Shown one piece after another: positions 18,694 through 28,108 of a DNA stretch of 64,000 bases. The stretch lies in NCBI RefSeq assembly GCF_024198215.1, contig NZ_JAKCFA010000002.1, forward strand, positions 310,001 through 374,000, given 5' to 3'. The position numbers and the translations under genes were made by a program. Source of the DNA: Myxococcus qinghaiensis (GTDB lineage: Bacteria; Myxococcota; Myxococcia; Myxococcales; Myxococcaceae). The notes below the pieces were generated by a model, which searched no databases, had not been told where the DNA came from, and saw nothing but the letters and a program-made list of their open reading frames with translations. Position 1 is the first letter of the stretch, and every line of letters starts with the position of its first letter.

Positions 18694-19350
18694 TCAGACT
18701 TTCATCTCACGGATGTCCGGAGCGATTTTCAGCTTCGGCTCAGTGAGCTTCTGGACCAGCTCCACCGTCACGCCCGGGGCCAGCTCGCGCAGGACGAGCC
18801 CCTCCGGCGTCACGTCCAGGAACGCATGGTCCGTGACGATGTGGTGCACGCACTTCAGGCCCGTCAGGGGCAGCGAGCACTTCTTGAGGATCTTCGGCTG
18901 ACCCTCCTTGTTCGCGTGCTCCATGGCCACGTAGATGCGCTTGGCCCCGACGGCCAGGTCCATGGCGCCGCCCATGCCCTTGACCATCTTCCCGGGAATC
19001 ATCCAGTTGGCCAGGTCCCCCTCTTCGGAGACCTCCATGGCGCCCAGCACGGCCATGTCGATGTGGCCGCCCCGAATCATCCCGAAGGACAGGGCCGAGT
19101 CGAAGAACGCGGCGCCCTTCACCGTGGTCACCGTCTCCTTGCCCGCGTTGATGAGGTCCGGGTCTTCCTTGCCCGCCTCGGGGTACGGGCCGATGCCCAA
19201 CAGGCCGTTCTCCGACTGGAGCACCACCTCCACCCCCTCGGGGATGTAGTTGGGGACCAGCGTGGGGATGCCGATGCCCAGGTTCACATAGAAGCCGTCC
19301 CGCAGCTCCAGGGCGATGCGCTTCGCGAGTTGTTCACGAGTCAGTGGCAT
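18694..19350 (-). CDS. scoB: 3-oxoacid CoA-transferase subunit B
   Basis: 218 aa. The active-site Glu is E47 in [12 protein letters not shown], the segment that forms the covalent CoA-thioester in this family. Further signatures are [11 protein letters not shown] and [16 protein letters not shown]. With subunit A it moves CoA between succinyl-CoA (or acetyl-CoA) and acetoacetate or related 3-oxoacids. The start ATG has GAGGA ahead, and subunit A ends seven bases upstream, so the two are co-translated. The thiolase gene further upstream completes an acetoacetyl-CoA module. Confidence 0.9.
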   Translation of the reverse strand: MPLTREQLAKRIALELRDGFYVNLGIGIPTLVPNYIPEGVEVVLQSENGLLGIGPYPEAGKEDPDLINAGKETVTTVKGAAFFDSALSFGMIRGGHIDMAVLGAMEVSEEGDLANWMIPGKMVKGMGGAMDLAVGAKRIYVAMEHANKEGQPKILKKCSLPLTGLKCVHHIVTDHAFLDVTPEGLVLRELAPGVTVELVQKLTEPKLKIAPDIREMKV

Positions 19351-19357
19351 GGGGTCC

Positions 19358-20056
19358 TCAGGCCGTCTTGCGGACGGTGCGCCGCTCAATCCACTTCTGG
19401 AGGTTCTTCGCCTGGACGATGCGCTTCACGAAGATGCTCGGGAGGTGCACCTGGTCGGGATCCAACTCGCCGGGCTGAACAATCTCCTCCGCCTCGACGA
19501 TGGTGACCTTGGCCGCCATGCACATCATCGGGGAGAAGTTGCGCGCCGTCTTGTTGAAGACGAGGTTGCCGTGGGTGTCCGCCTTCGCCGCGTGGATGAT
19601 GGCGAAGTCCGCCTTCAGCGGCGTCTCCAGCACGTGCAGCCGGCCGTCGATGATGCGCGACTCCTTGCCCTCGGCCACCTGCGTCCCCGCGCCCGTCGGC
19701 GTGAAGAAGCCACCGATGCCACAGCCGCCCGCGCGGATGCGCTCGGCCAGGGTGCCCTGCGGGTTCAGCTCCACCTCCAGCTCGCCGGAGAGGTACTGCC
19801 GCTCGAACTCCTTGTTCTCTCCCACGTAGCTCGACACCATCTTCTTGACCTGCTTGTTCTGGAGCAGGATGCCCAGGCCGAGCTCGGTGGTGCCGCAGTT
19901 GTTGGAGATGATGGTGAGGTTCTTCACGCCCTTGCGGTGAAGCGCCTCGATGAGATTCTCAGGATTGCCACACAACCCGAAGCCGCCGCTCATCAGCGTG
20001 CAGCCATCCGGGATGTCGGCGACCGCCTCGTCCGCGCTCGCGTAGACCTTGTTCAT
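19358..20056 (-). CDS. scoA: 3-oxoacid CoA-transferase subunit A
   Basis: 232 aa. Typical alpha-subunit segments are present: [44 protein letters not shown]-like [18 protein letters not shown] and [23 protein letters not shown] stands before the ATG. It forms a heteromer with the subunit B just downstream. Together with the thiolase it would let the cell activate or use acetoacetate, or finish leucine/ketone-body breakdown. Confidence 0.9.
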   Translation of the reverse strand: MNKVYASADEAVADIPDGCTLMSGGFGLCGNPENLIEALHRKGVKNLTIISNNCGTTELGLGILLQNKQVKKMVSSYVGENKEFERQYLSGELEVELNPQGTLAERIRAGGCGIGGFFTPTGAGTQVAEGKESRIIDGRLHVLETPLKADFAIIHAAKADTHGNLVFNKTARNFSPMMCMAAKVTIVEAEEIVQPGELDPDQVHLPSIFVKRIVQAKNLQKWIERRTVRKTA

Positions 20057-20135
20057 TCGCCCTCCCGATAACGGAAACGGGGTGAAGGCCACCAAGGCCC
20101 CCACCCCGTCCCTCTCCCCGTGGGGAGAGGGTTGA

Positions 20136-21317
20136 CTACCGCTCCACCATCAGCGCGATGCCCTCGCCGCCGCCGATGCACAGCGACGCGACGCCCCGCT
20201 TCTTGTCCTGGTCCTTCATCGTCTGCAGCAGCGTCACCAGCACGCGCGCGCCGGAAGCGCCGATGGGGTGACCGAGCACCACCCCGCCACCGCGCACGTT
20301 CACCTTCGCCGGATCCAACCCGAGGATCTTGTTGTTCGCGAGCGACACCACCGCGAACGCCTCGTTGATCTCCCACAGGTCCACGTCCGCCGCGGTCACG
20401 CCCTTCTTCTTCAGGAGCGTGTTGATGGCGTCCGCCGGGGCAATCGTGAACTCCACCGGCTTGCGCGCGGCCTGCGCGTAACCGGTGATGCGGCCGAGAA
20501 TCGTGCGCCCCTCGGCCTTCGCCTTCTCCTCGCTCATCAGCACCAGCGCCGCGGCGCCGTCGTTGATGGAGGACGCGTTGGCGGCCGTCACCGTGCCGTC
20601 CTTCTTGAACACCGGCTTGAGGCCCGGAATCTTGTCCGGCTTGGCGTTGCGAGGACCCTCGTCCTCGGAGACCGTCGTCACCTCGTCCGGCTTCTTGCCG
20701 GGGATCTGCACGGGGACGATTTCGGCGGCGAACAGGCCTTCCTTCTGGGCATGAATCGCGCGGCGGGTGGACTCCAGCGCGAACTCGTCCTGCTGCGCGC
20801 GGCTGATGCCCTGCGACGTGGCGCACTCCTCGGCGCACAGGCCCATGTGGACGTTGCCGTACACGTCCCAGAGACCGTCGAGGATCATCGCGTCCTTGAA
20901 CTCCACGTTGCCCATGCGAGCGCCACCGCGCATCGTGTGGCTCACGTAGGGCGCGTTGCTCATGGACTCCATGCCGCCGGCGACGACGACGTCCGCCTCA
21001 CCCAGGGCAATGGCCTGCGCGCCCGCGATGACGGCCTTGAGGCCGGAGCCACAGACCTTGTTCAGCGTGGTGGCGGGAACTCCCTCGGGCAGGCCCGCGA
21101 AGATGGTGGCCTGACGAGCGGGCGCCTGGCCGACGCCGGCCTGGAGCACACAGCCCATGATGACTTCCTGGACGGTCTCCGGCTTCACGCCCGCGCGCTC
21201 CAGAGCGGCCTTGATGGCCACCGCGCCCAGCTGCGGCGCCGTCAGCTTGGCGAGCGCTCCCTGAAAGGCGCCGATAGGGGTACGGGCCGCGCCCACGATG
21301 ACGACGTCACGAGCCAT
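20136..21317 (-). CDS. Acetyl-CoA acetyltransferase (thiolase)
   Basis: 393 aa, full length. The nucleophile is C89 in NKVCGSGLKAV; the second catalytic set is NEAFAVV, GHPIGASGARV (His ~348) and CIGGGEG (Cys ~379). It condenses two acetyl-CoA to acetoacetyl-CoA or the reverse. ATG with GGAGG nine bases upstream. The CoA-transferase pair follows 79 bases downstream. The gene diverges from a TetR regulator with a 266-base gap that contains a 12-base palindrome, so TetR control is possible. Confidence 0.92.
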   Translation of the reverse strand: MARDVVIVGAARTPIGAFQGALAKLTAPQLGAVAIKAALERAGVKPETVQEVIMGCVLQAGVGQAPARQATIFAGLPEGVPATTLNKVCGSGLKAVIAGAQAIALGEADVVVAGGMESMSNAPYVSHTMRGGARMGNVEFKDAMILDGLWDVYGNVHMGLCAEECATSQGISRAQQDEFALESTRRAIHAQKEGLFAAEIVPVQIPGKKPDEVTTVSEDEGPRNAKPDKIPGLKPVFKKDGTVTAANASSINDGAAALVLMSEEKAKAEGRTILGRITGYAQAARKPVEFTIAPADAINTLLKKKGVTAADVDLWEINEAFAVVSLANNKILGLDPAKVNVRGGGVVLGHPIGASGARVLVTLLQTMKDQDKKRGVASLCIGGGEGIALMVER

Positions 21318-21506
21318 GAAAACTGCCTCCTCTTGAGGATGTACGGATGTCCTTCGATAACAGCGGCGGTGGCCCTTATCACCGGGCACTCCCCGGAGTT
21401 CAAGCGTCCTCGCTTGGCGTCCGGACATGAGCGTCCACTGCTCGCGACGCACCGCGAAACCCCACCCAACCCCGCGAAGTTCCTCTCCCTTCGGCCCATT
21501 CACCAC

Positions 21507-21518
21507 CCGACCGGTCGG
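21507..21518. promoter_or_regulatory. Perfect 12-base palindrome, candidate TetR operator
   Basis: CCGACCGGTCGG is its own reverse complement and lies between the divergent thiolase and TetR genes. Its core (ACCGGT) is frequent in TetR operators. A TTGACC/TAACAC pair with an 18-base spacer (21547-21576) next to it would start transcription almost at the TetR ATG, implying a near-leaderless message. Confidence 0.45.
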
Positions 21519-21583
21519 ACGCTCGCGCCCCGTGCCCTCGCAGTATTTGACCCTAAGGTACAAAACGACCTAACACCCCGGAC

Positions 21584-22162
21584 ATGGCACGTCCGAGGAA
21601 GTTCCAGGCCGAGGCGGCGGTGGCGAAGGCGATGGAGGTCTTCTGGGAGAAGGGCTACGCGGCGGCGACTCCCCAGGAGCTGGGGGAGCGGATGGGGCTG
21701 GGTCGGGGCAGCCTCTACAACGCGTTCGAGAGCAAGCAGGGCCTCTTCGAGTGCGTGCTGCGGCACTACCACGCGCACGAGGCGCCCAAGCTGCTCGCGT
21801 TCCTGACACGGCCCGGCCCCGTCAAGGCGCGCCTGCGGGCCCTCTTCCTCGCGGTCATCGAGATTGACGTCGCGGACCCAGAGCGCCGGGGATGTCTGGC
21901 CATCAACACCGCGATTGAACTGGCGGGGCGCGACGCAGCCGCGGCCCAGTTGGCGGCACGGATGTTCGAGCAGACCGAAGCCGCCTTCCTGTCGCTCATC
22001 GAAGAAGGCCAGCGCACCGGCGAGGTCGACGCTACTCGTGACGCGCGGGAGCTCGCGAGCTTCCTCCTCAACAACCTCACTGGACTCCGCGTGCTCGGAA
22101 AGACGGCGGAGGACACCACCCGTCTCACCCGCATCGTCGATGCCCTCATGAGGTCCTTCTAG
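21584..22162 (+). CDS. TetR-family transcriptional regulator (192 aa)
   Basis: The N-terminal HTH is clear: AVAKAMEVFWEKGYAAATPQ, ELGERMGLGRGSLYNAFESK, QGLFECVLRHY. The C-terminal ligand domain has the CLAINTAIEL segment common in the NemR/AcrR-like subgroup that senses small electrophiles. It ends two bases before the lactonase-like gene, so the two are surely co-transcribed. It may also control the divergent thiolase/CoA-transferase operon. The ligand is unknown. Confidence 0.88.
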   Translation: MARPRKFQAEAAVAKAMEVFWEKGYAAATPQELGERMGLGRGSLYNAFESKQGLFECVLRHYHAHEAPKLLAFLTRPGPVKARLRALFLAVIEIDVADPERRGCLAINTAIELAGRDAAAAQLAARMFEQTEAAFLSLIEEGQRTGEVDATRDARELASFLLNNLTGLRVLGKTAEDTTRLTRIVDALMRSF

Positions 22163-22164
22163 TC

Positions 22165-23019
22165 ATGCGCGTCTCCCCTTCCCTCCTCCTCTCCCTGCTG
22201 TCCTTCGCCGGTGGCTGCGCGCACCAGACAGCCGCCTCCCACGCCTCGCCCCCGGAGCTGCGCCTCTACGCCTTGGATTGCGGACGCATCGACATCCACG
22301 ACATGGGGTTCTTCGCGGACGGGAGTCATCCCAATGGCCAGCGCGGAGAGATGCCCGTCCCCTGCTTCCTCATCCGCCACCCCCAGGGCACGCTGCTCTG
22401 GGACACGGGGCTGGATGACGTCATCGCCCAGAGCCCGGACGGCTTGGCGGATCCGATTGGCCCGCGCTACTTCGTCCAGAAGACGCTGCTCGCGCAGCTC
22501 GCCCAACTGGGCCTGAAGCCCTCGGACGTGCGCTACGTGGGCTTCTCCCATCTGCACGCGGACCACGCCGGCAACGCCAATGCCTTCACCGGCTCCACGT
22601 GGCTGCTCCAGCGCAAGGAGCTGACGTGGGCCACCGCGACGCCCGCGCCGCTGGGCGTGGACCCCGCGAAGTTCTCCACGTGGCGCGAGGCGAAGGTGGA
22701 GCCGCTCGACGGGGACCGCGACGTCTTCGGAGACGGCAGCGTGCGGATCCTCTCCACGCCGGGCCACACGCCGGGCCACCAGTCGCTGCAGGTGAACCTG
22801 CCTCGGACGGGAACGCTCGTCCTGTCGGGAGACCTCTGCCACACGCGAGAGAACTGGGAGCACCACGGCGTGCCTGGCTTCAACACCAGCTGCGAGCAAA
22901 CCCTCTCATCCATCAACCATGTGGAGACGCTGGTGAAGGACTCCAAGGGCCGCTTCATCGTCCAGCACGCGCCCGAGGACTTCCGCACGCTGCCTGTGTT
23001 CCCCAGCTACCTGGAGTAG
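22165..23019 (+). CDS. Exported N-acyl-homoserine lactonase-like metallo-hydrolase
   Basis: 284 aa, metallo-beta-lactamase fold. The zinc site reads SHLHADHAGN (~128-137), a later His lies in STPGHTPGHQSL, and the third ligand Asp in LSGDLCHT. The N-terminal half (LYALDCGRIDIHDM, PCFLIRHPQGTLLWDTG) is the opening typical of AiiA-type lactonases. Unlike cytosolic AiiA, it starts with a signal peptide and lipobox-like FAGGCAH, so it would act in the envelope. Its neighbour is a TetR gene two bases upstream. Quorum quenching fits; another lactone or ester substrate is equally possible. Confidence 0.8.
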   Translation: MRVSPSLLLSLLSFAGGCAHQTAASHASPPELRLYALDCGRIDIHDMGFFADGSHPNGQRGEMPVPCFLIRHPQGTLLWDTGLDDVIAQSPDGLADPIGPRYFVQKTLLAQLAQLGLKPSDVRYVGFSHLHADHAGNANAFTGSTWLLQRKELTWATATPAPLGVDPAKFSTWREAKVEPLDGDRDVFGDGSVRILSTPGHTPGHQSLQVNLPRTGTLVLSGDLCHTRENWEHHGVPGFNTSCEQTLSSINHVETLVKDSKGRFIVQHAPEDFRTLPVFPSYLE

Positions 23020-23034
23020 GCGCCTGGAACGGCA

Positions 23035-23066
23035 ACGGCCGGGCCCCCTCTCGGGAACCCGGCCGT
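23035..23066. terminator. Bidirectional hairpin between lactonase-like gene and rpsA
   Basis: ACGGCCGGG pairs with CCCGGCCGT over a 14-base loop in the 75-base gap between two convergent genes. Confidence 0.6.
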
Positions 23067-23094
23067 CACGCCGTGAGGCGATGCTGTGCGAAGA

Positions 23095-24807
<1,713 letters not shown>

Positions 24808-24939
24808 GGAAATGGAAGTCCTTTGATACGGCACAGCTGCCCCCTGATTTGAGGAACGCGGGCCCATGCGGGGCGCAACGAGAGTCCGCGGCCGTCCCCA
24901 CCTCTGGGGACTTTTGAATGGTGCTGAATGAAGCCGCGC

Positions 24940-24969
24940 ACCCTAGACACCGGTTATTCCGGTAGTCAA
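24940..24969 (-). promoter_or_regulatory. Putative sigma-70-type promoter of rpsA
   Basis: On the minus strand TTGACT is followed after 18 bases by TAGGGT, with the spacer containing ACCGG repeated in ACCGGAATAACCGGT. It lies about 135 bases before the rpsA start, leaving a leader long enough for autoregulation as known for S1 in other bacteria. The -10 is imperfect. Confidence 0.45.
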
Positions 24970-25343
24970 GCGAGCACGTGCCCCATGTGCTGATCGGTGG
25001 ATGCGATCACCCGGAACTGTCAAGACCCGGGACAGCCATCCGCACCCATCGTTCTAAGAACGCTCGCCCACCTTCGCAGCCCTCCCGCTTCAGAGGACCT
25101 CGCGAGCGTCCGCCTCGCCTGTTCGGCCAGCGAGCGCGACACCCTACTCGAAAAATCCACTGAAATGCGACCCACATCGTGTGGCTGCGTTCCGCTCGTA
25201 GGTCGAGGTCCACGAGTCCAGTGCCCGGCGTGAGTCATGGGGGAGGTGCGCCCGGGGGGGTGGACTGTTCCCACATGTCGGCGGCCGCGGGCCTCTTCCT
25301 TTCCTTCCTGTCTGGGATTCCCGTCACTGAAGCGTGGGATTGC

Positions 25344-25395
25344 CCGCGTTCTCCGCGTACGCCGCACACTCCCGGTGCGTCCGGAGAGAACGCGG
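25344..25395. repeat. Long interrupted hairpin
   Basis: A perfect outer stem of ten bases (CCGCGTTCTC with GAGAACGCGG) encloses a second stem (GCCGCAC against GTGCGTC, one mismatch) and a seven-base loop. There is no T-run. It could be a terminator, a structured leader or a small intergenic repeat element. Confidence 0.45.
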
Positions 25396-25454
25396 AGCGC
25401 CCACCTGGCCAGGGGTGCTGTCCTCTGGGGTGAGGTCCCCCACCCCGCCGGGCA

Positions 25455-25718
25455 TGGGCGCTGCACTGGGGCCGTCCCCGTCAGCCCACCTCTCCCTGGA
25501 GGCCCGGAAGGTCTGGGACACGAAGCTGTCAGGCCTGGCGCAGGAGAAGCGCACCCCGCTGCTCGGCATCATCCGCCCCTTCTACCAGCAGGCGGTTCTG
25601 ACCACCGGGCGTCCCTGGCTGAGTGCGCCCGCCATCACCGCGCTGGAGATTCCCTGGTTCACCCAGGACGAGCTCGCGAAGTGGACGTTCCCTCCCGCGC
25701 TGAACTCGCTCGACGACC
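25455..25718 (+). pseudogene. Gene fragment ahead of the HNH nuclease gene
   Basis: This stretch has strong G/C third-position bias and reads like protein (EARKVWDTKLSGLAQEK, TPLLGIIRPFYQQAVL, ALEIPWFTQDELAKW), ending LNSLDD. It has no stop of its own: at the HNH start the coding signal jumps into another frame while this frame runs on as non-coding-like sequence. So it is either a broken upstream gene that lost its 3' end or the true N-terminus of the HNH gene separated by a frameshift. I do not recognise the family. Confidence 0.55.
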
Positions 25719-27350
25719 ATGGAGTTCAAGGTAGGCGTCGTCGCGGCCCATCAGGCGCAGGTGTCCGACTTCCGGGAGCACTGCCGGAAATCGGAGTCCT
25801 TGCGAAAGTACACGTCCCTCGCATGGATGTGCGGCACGCCGGACGCCATTCCCGCCGAGGGCCCCTTGTGGGCCTTCGCCTTCGACTTCCACGCCGGCTA
25901 CCTCAAGAAGGGCAAGCACCCTCCCCGGGAATTGGGTGACGCGGACCTGCGCGCCCTGGCGACGTCGCCCGAGCCCGTGCGTGGCGCGCTCGCCTACTAC
26001 GCGTTGTCGGTGCGCATCCTGGGGGACTTGATCGACGAGAAGCTTTCGGTCGGATGGAAGAAGGACACCCGGCCCATCATCGGCTTCAAGTCGGAGATCT
26101 TCAGCAGCGACTACTACTCCGGCCACGGCATCAAGGAGGCGCTGCTCAACTCGCACCATGGCAAGTGCGCCTTCTGCGAGTCCAAGGTGAAGTACCTGGC
26201 GCATGGGGACGTGGAGCACTTCCGCCCCAAGGCCGGCTACGAGCAGGGCTATGGCTTCAACCTGGATGGGTACTTCTGGGAGGCCTACGCGTGGGAGAAC
26301 CTCTACTTCTCCTGTCAGGTCTGCAATCAGCTCCACAAGAAGAACAAGTTCCCCGTCCTGCTGAATGACCAGCTCGTGGAGGTGCGCTCCACCGCGGTCC
26401 GCAAGGTGTCCGAGGAGCGCCCCGTGCTCATCGACCCTGGCGTCGAGGACCCTCGGCTGGCGGTTCGCTTCAACGTGTGGACGGGCGAGGCCTACCCCTA
26501 CGACTTGCTGTGCTGGTACCTGCAGAAGCACAAGAACCGGAAGGACGCGGAGGAGTTCGCCTGGAGCCTGCCCAAGGAGCTTCCGTCCTTGCAGGGACGG
26601 TACGAGGTGAAGGTCCATCCGACGAGCAAGCAGTTCATGGTGACGGGCAACGGGCACGAGATGTTCCAGGTGATGAACCAGGCGCCGCCGGCGGCGCTGC
26701 GGGGTGTGCGCACCCTCCAGATACTGGGGCTCAACCGCCCGGAGCTGGTGCTCCAGCGCGTGTCACACCTGCGCCACCTGCGCGGCGTGTTCTGGGCCTT
26801 CCTCGTCGAGCAGGCCGAGAGCGCGGCCGCGAAGGTGGCGCTGGAGGATTCAATCAAGCCTTCCGCCGAGTTCAGCTCGCTCGCCATGGACGCGATGGCC
26901 ACGTGGCAGCGCGAGGTGGTCCGCGTCAAGAAGGCCAAGGTCTCCCAACAGCAGGTGAACCCGATGAACGTGGGCTTCACCGTGGACGCATGGATTCAAC
27001 AGTACACGGCGCTGATGCGACAGCAGCCCGTCTACGCGGACACACCGGACGAGAGCTGGGAGATGTCGGACGCCCTCATGTACCACGTCGAGCCGAACCA
27101 GCTGAATGGGGACGAGCGCGGGCTCGCCTACCTCAAGGCCGACGAGGAGATGGAGCCGTCCGCGGGCTGGTACGTGGGGATTCCCGAGGAGGACTACGAG
27201 CTCAAGGTGTACTTCTACGACGAGGATGACGAGGAGATAGAGCGCACGACGCTGAAGCAGCTCATCGATGCCAAGCAACCCTGGCGCAAGTTCAAGGGTG
27301 CGGAGTCCGTCATCGTGAAGGGCCCCTTCAAACAGAAGCTGGGTTTCTGA
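25719..27350 (+). CDS. Large HNH endonuclease, TIGR02646/PtuB-like core (543 aa)
   Basis: The nuclease core is at ~148-205: HHGKCAFCESKV, then GDVEHFRPKAGYEQGYGF, YAWENLYFSCQVCNQLHKKN. This gives the CxxC...H...CxxC zinc knuckle and the His-Glu pair used by PtuB-type and retron-linked HNH enzymes. Around it are a ~140-residue N-terminal domain and a ~330-residue C-terminal region with an acidic DEDDEEIERT tail near the end; neither is recognised. A standard PtuB is about 200 aa and is paired with an ATPase; none is here. Sixteen bases downstream is a LysM/peptidoglycan-binding gene, a pairing more like secreted-effector loci. Confidence 0.75.
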   Translation: MEFKVGVVAAHQAQVSDFREHCRKSESLRKYTSLAWMCGTPDAIPAEGPLWAFAFDFHAGYLKKGKHPPRELGDADLRALATSPEPVRGALAYYALSVRILGDLIDEKLSVGWKKDTRPIIGFKSEIFSSDYYSGHGIKEALLNSHHGKCAFCESKVKYLAHGDVEHFRPKAGYEQGYGFNLDGYFWEAYAWENLYFSCQVCNQLHKKNKFPVLLNDQLVEVRSTAVRKVSEERPVLIDPGVEDPRLAVRFNVWTGEAYPYDLLCWYLQKHKNRKDAEEFAWSLPKELPSLQGRYEVKVHPTSKQFMVTGNGHEMFQVMNQAPPAALRGVRTLQILGLNRPELVLQRVSHLRHLRGVFWAFLVEQAESAAAKVALEDSIKPSAEFSSLAMDAMATWQREVVRVKKAKVSQQQVNPMNVGFTVDAWIQQYTALMRQQPVYADTPDESWEMSDALMYHVEPNQLNGDERGLAYLKADEEMEPSAGWYVGIPEEDYELKVYFYDEDDEEIERTTLKQLIDAKQPWRKFKGAESVIVKGPFKQKLGF

Positions 27351-27366
27351 CTCCCGAGCGGGGTGG

Positions 27367-28014
27367 ATGGACATGGCGGAAGACATCGTCCGGGTCGCCG
27401 AGGCGGGCGACTCGGTGGAGAGCATCGCGTCCGAGCACGGGCATATCTGGCGGACGCTGTGGGAACACCCCCGGAACCAGGCGCTGCGCGAGCTGCGCAA
27501 GAGCCCTCACACGCTGGTGCCGGGAGACCACGTCTATGTCCCGGCGCTGCGCCAGCGGACGAAGCAGGTCCTCACGGGGCGCAAGCACACGTTCGTGCGC
27601 AAGGGCATCCCCTCCAAGCTGCACCTGGTCCTGCGCGTGGGGAGCGAGGTGCTGAAGGACACACCGTATGCGCTGGAGGTGGACGGGGTCGTCCTGCAAG
27701 GGCGCAGCGGTCCTGACGGGAGCATCGTGCACGCGGTGTCACCCACGGCGACGACGGGGATGCTGCGGATTGGAGAGGGCTTCGCCTCGCGCCTCATCCC
27801 CATCTCGCTGCGGCACCTGCATCCGCTGGACACGGTGACCGGAGTGCAGGGACGACTGCAGAACCTGGGCTATCCCGTGGAGGAGGTGAACGGCGAGCTG
27901 GATGGGCCGACGCAGGCGGCGCTCCAGCGGTTCCGGGCGGACCAGCAATTGCCCTCGGGGACGGGCATCGATGATTCGCTGAGGTCCGCGCTCCAGCGGG
28001 TGTATGGGCATTAG
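27367..28014 (+). CDS. LysM / peptidoglycan-binding-domain protein (215 aa)
   Basis: Residues ~10-60 form a LysM-like module (VRVAEAGDSVESIASEHG, then LVPGDHVYVP). The C-terminal ~65 residues are a PG_binding_1 fold (VTGVQGRLQNLGYPVEEVNG, LDGPTQAALQRFRADQQLP). The middle is a beta-rich region of unknown role. No signal peptide is present. From memory, similar LysM-PGB proteins accompany phage-tail-like or type VI secretion cargo genes, and here the partner is the HNH gene 16 bases upstream. The start is the first ATG; a second lies two codons later. Confidence 0.7.
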   Translation: MDMAEDIVRVAEAGDSVESIASEHGHIWRTLWEHPRNQALRELRKSPHTLVPGDHVYVPALRQRTKQVLTGRKHTFVRKGIPSKLHLVLRVGSEVLKDTPYALEVDGVVLQGRSGPDGSIVHAVSPTATTGMLRIGEGFASRLIPISLRHLHPLDTVTGVQGRLQNLGYPVEEVNGELDGPTQAALQRFRADQQLPSGTGIDDSLRSALQRVYGH

Positions 28015-28030
28015 GGTGACAAGGGTCACC
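28015..28030 (+). terminator. Small hairpin after the LysM protein gene
   Basis: GGTGAC-AAGG-GTCACC begins immediately after the stop codon; the stem is only six bases, so termination strength is doubtful. Confidence 0.35.
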
Positions 28031-28108
28031 GGGTGTACGGCACGCCCATGGGTGGCATAGAGTGGCGGCTTGCTTTCTTCGTGCCGTCTCTGGCGCCCGG
28101 GGCACCCC

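Larger units (their letters stand above)
24808..25454. other. Intergenic region between rpsA and a broken gene
   Basis: No intact gene is seen. The left part holds the rpsA leader and promoter; around 25344-25395 there is a long interrupted hairpin. Reading frames here lack the third-position bias of real genes until about 25455, where the fragment ahead of the HNH gene begins. Confidence 0.5.

Noticed and set aside
25719-27350. Complete Septu or retron defence system
   Set aside because: Only the HNH part is present; no PtuA-like ATPase or reverse transcriptase is visible in the flanks.
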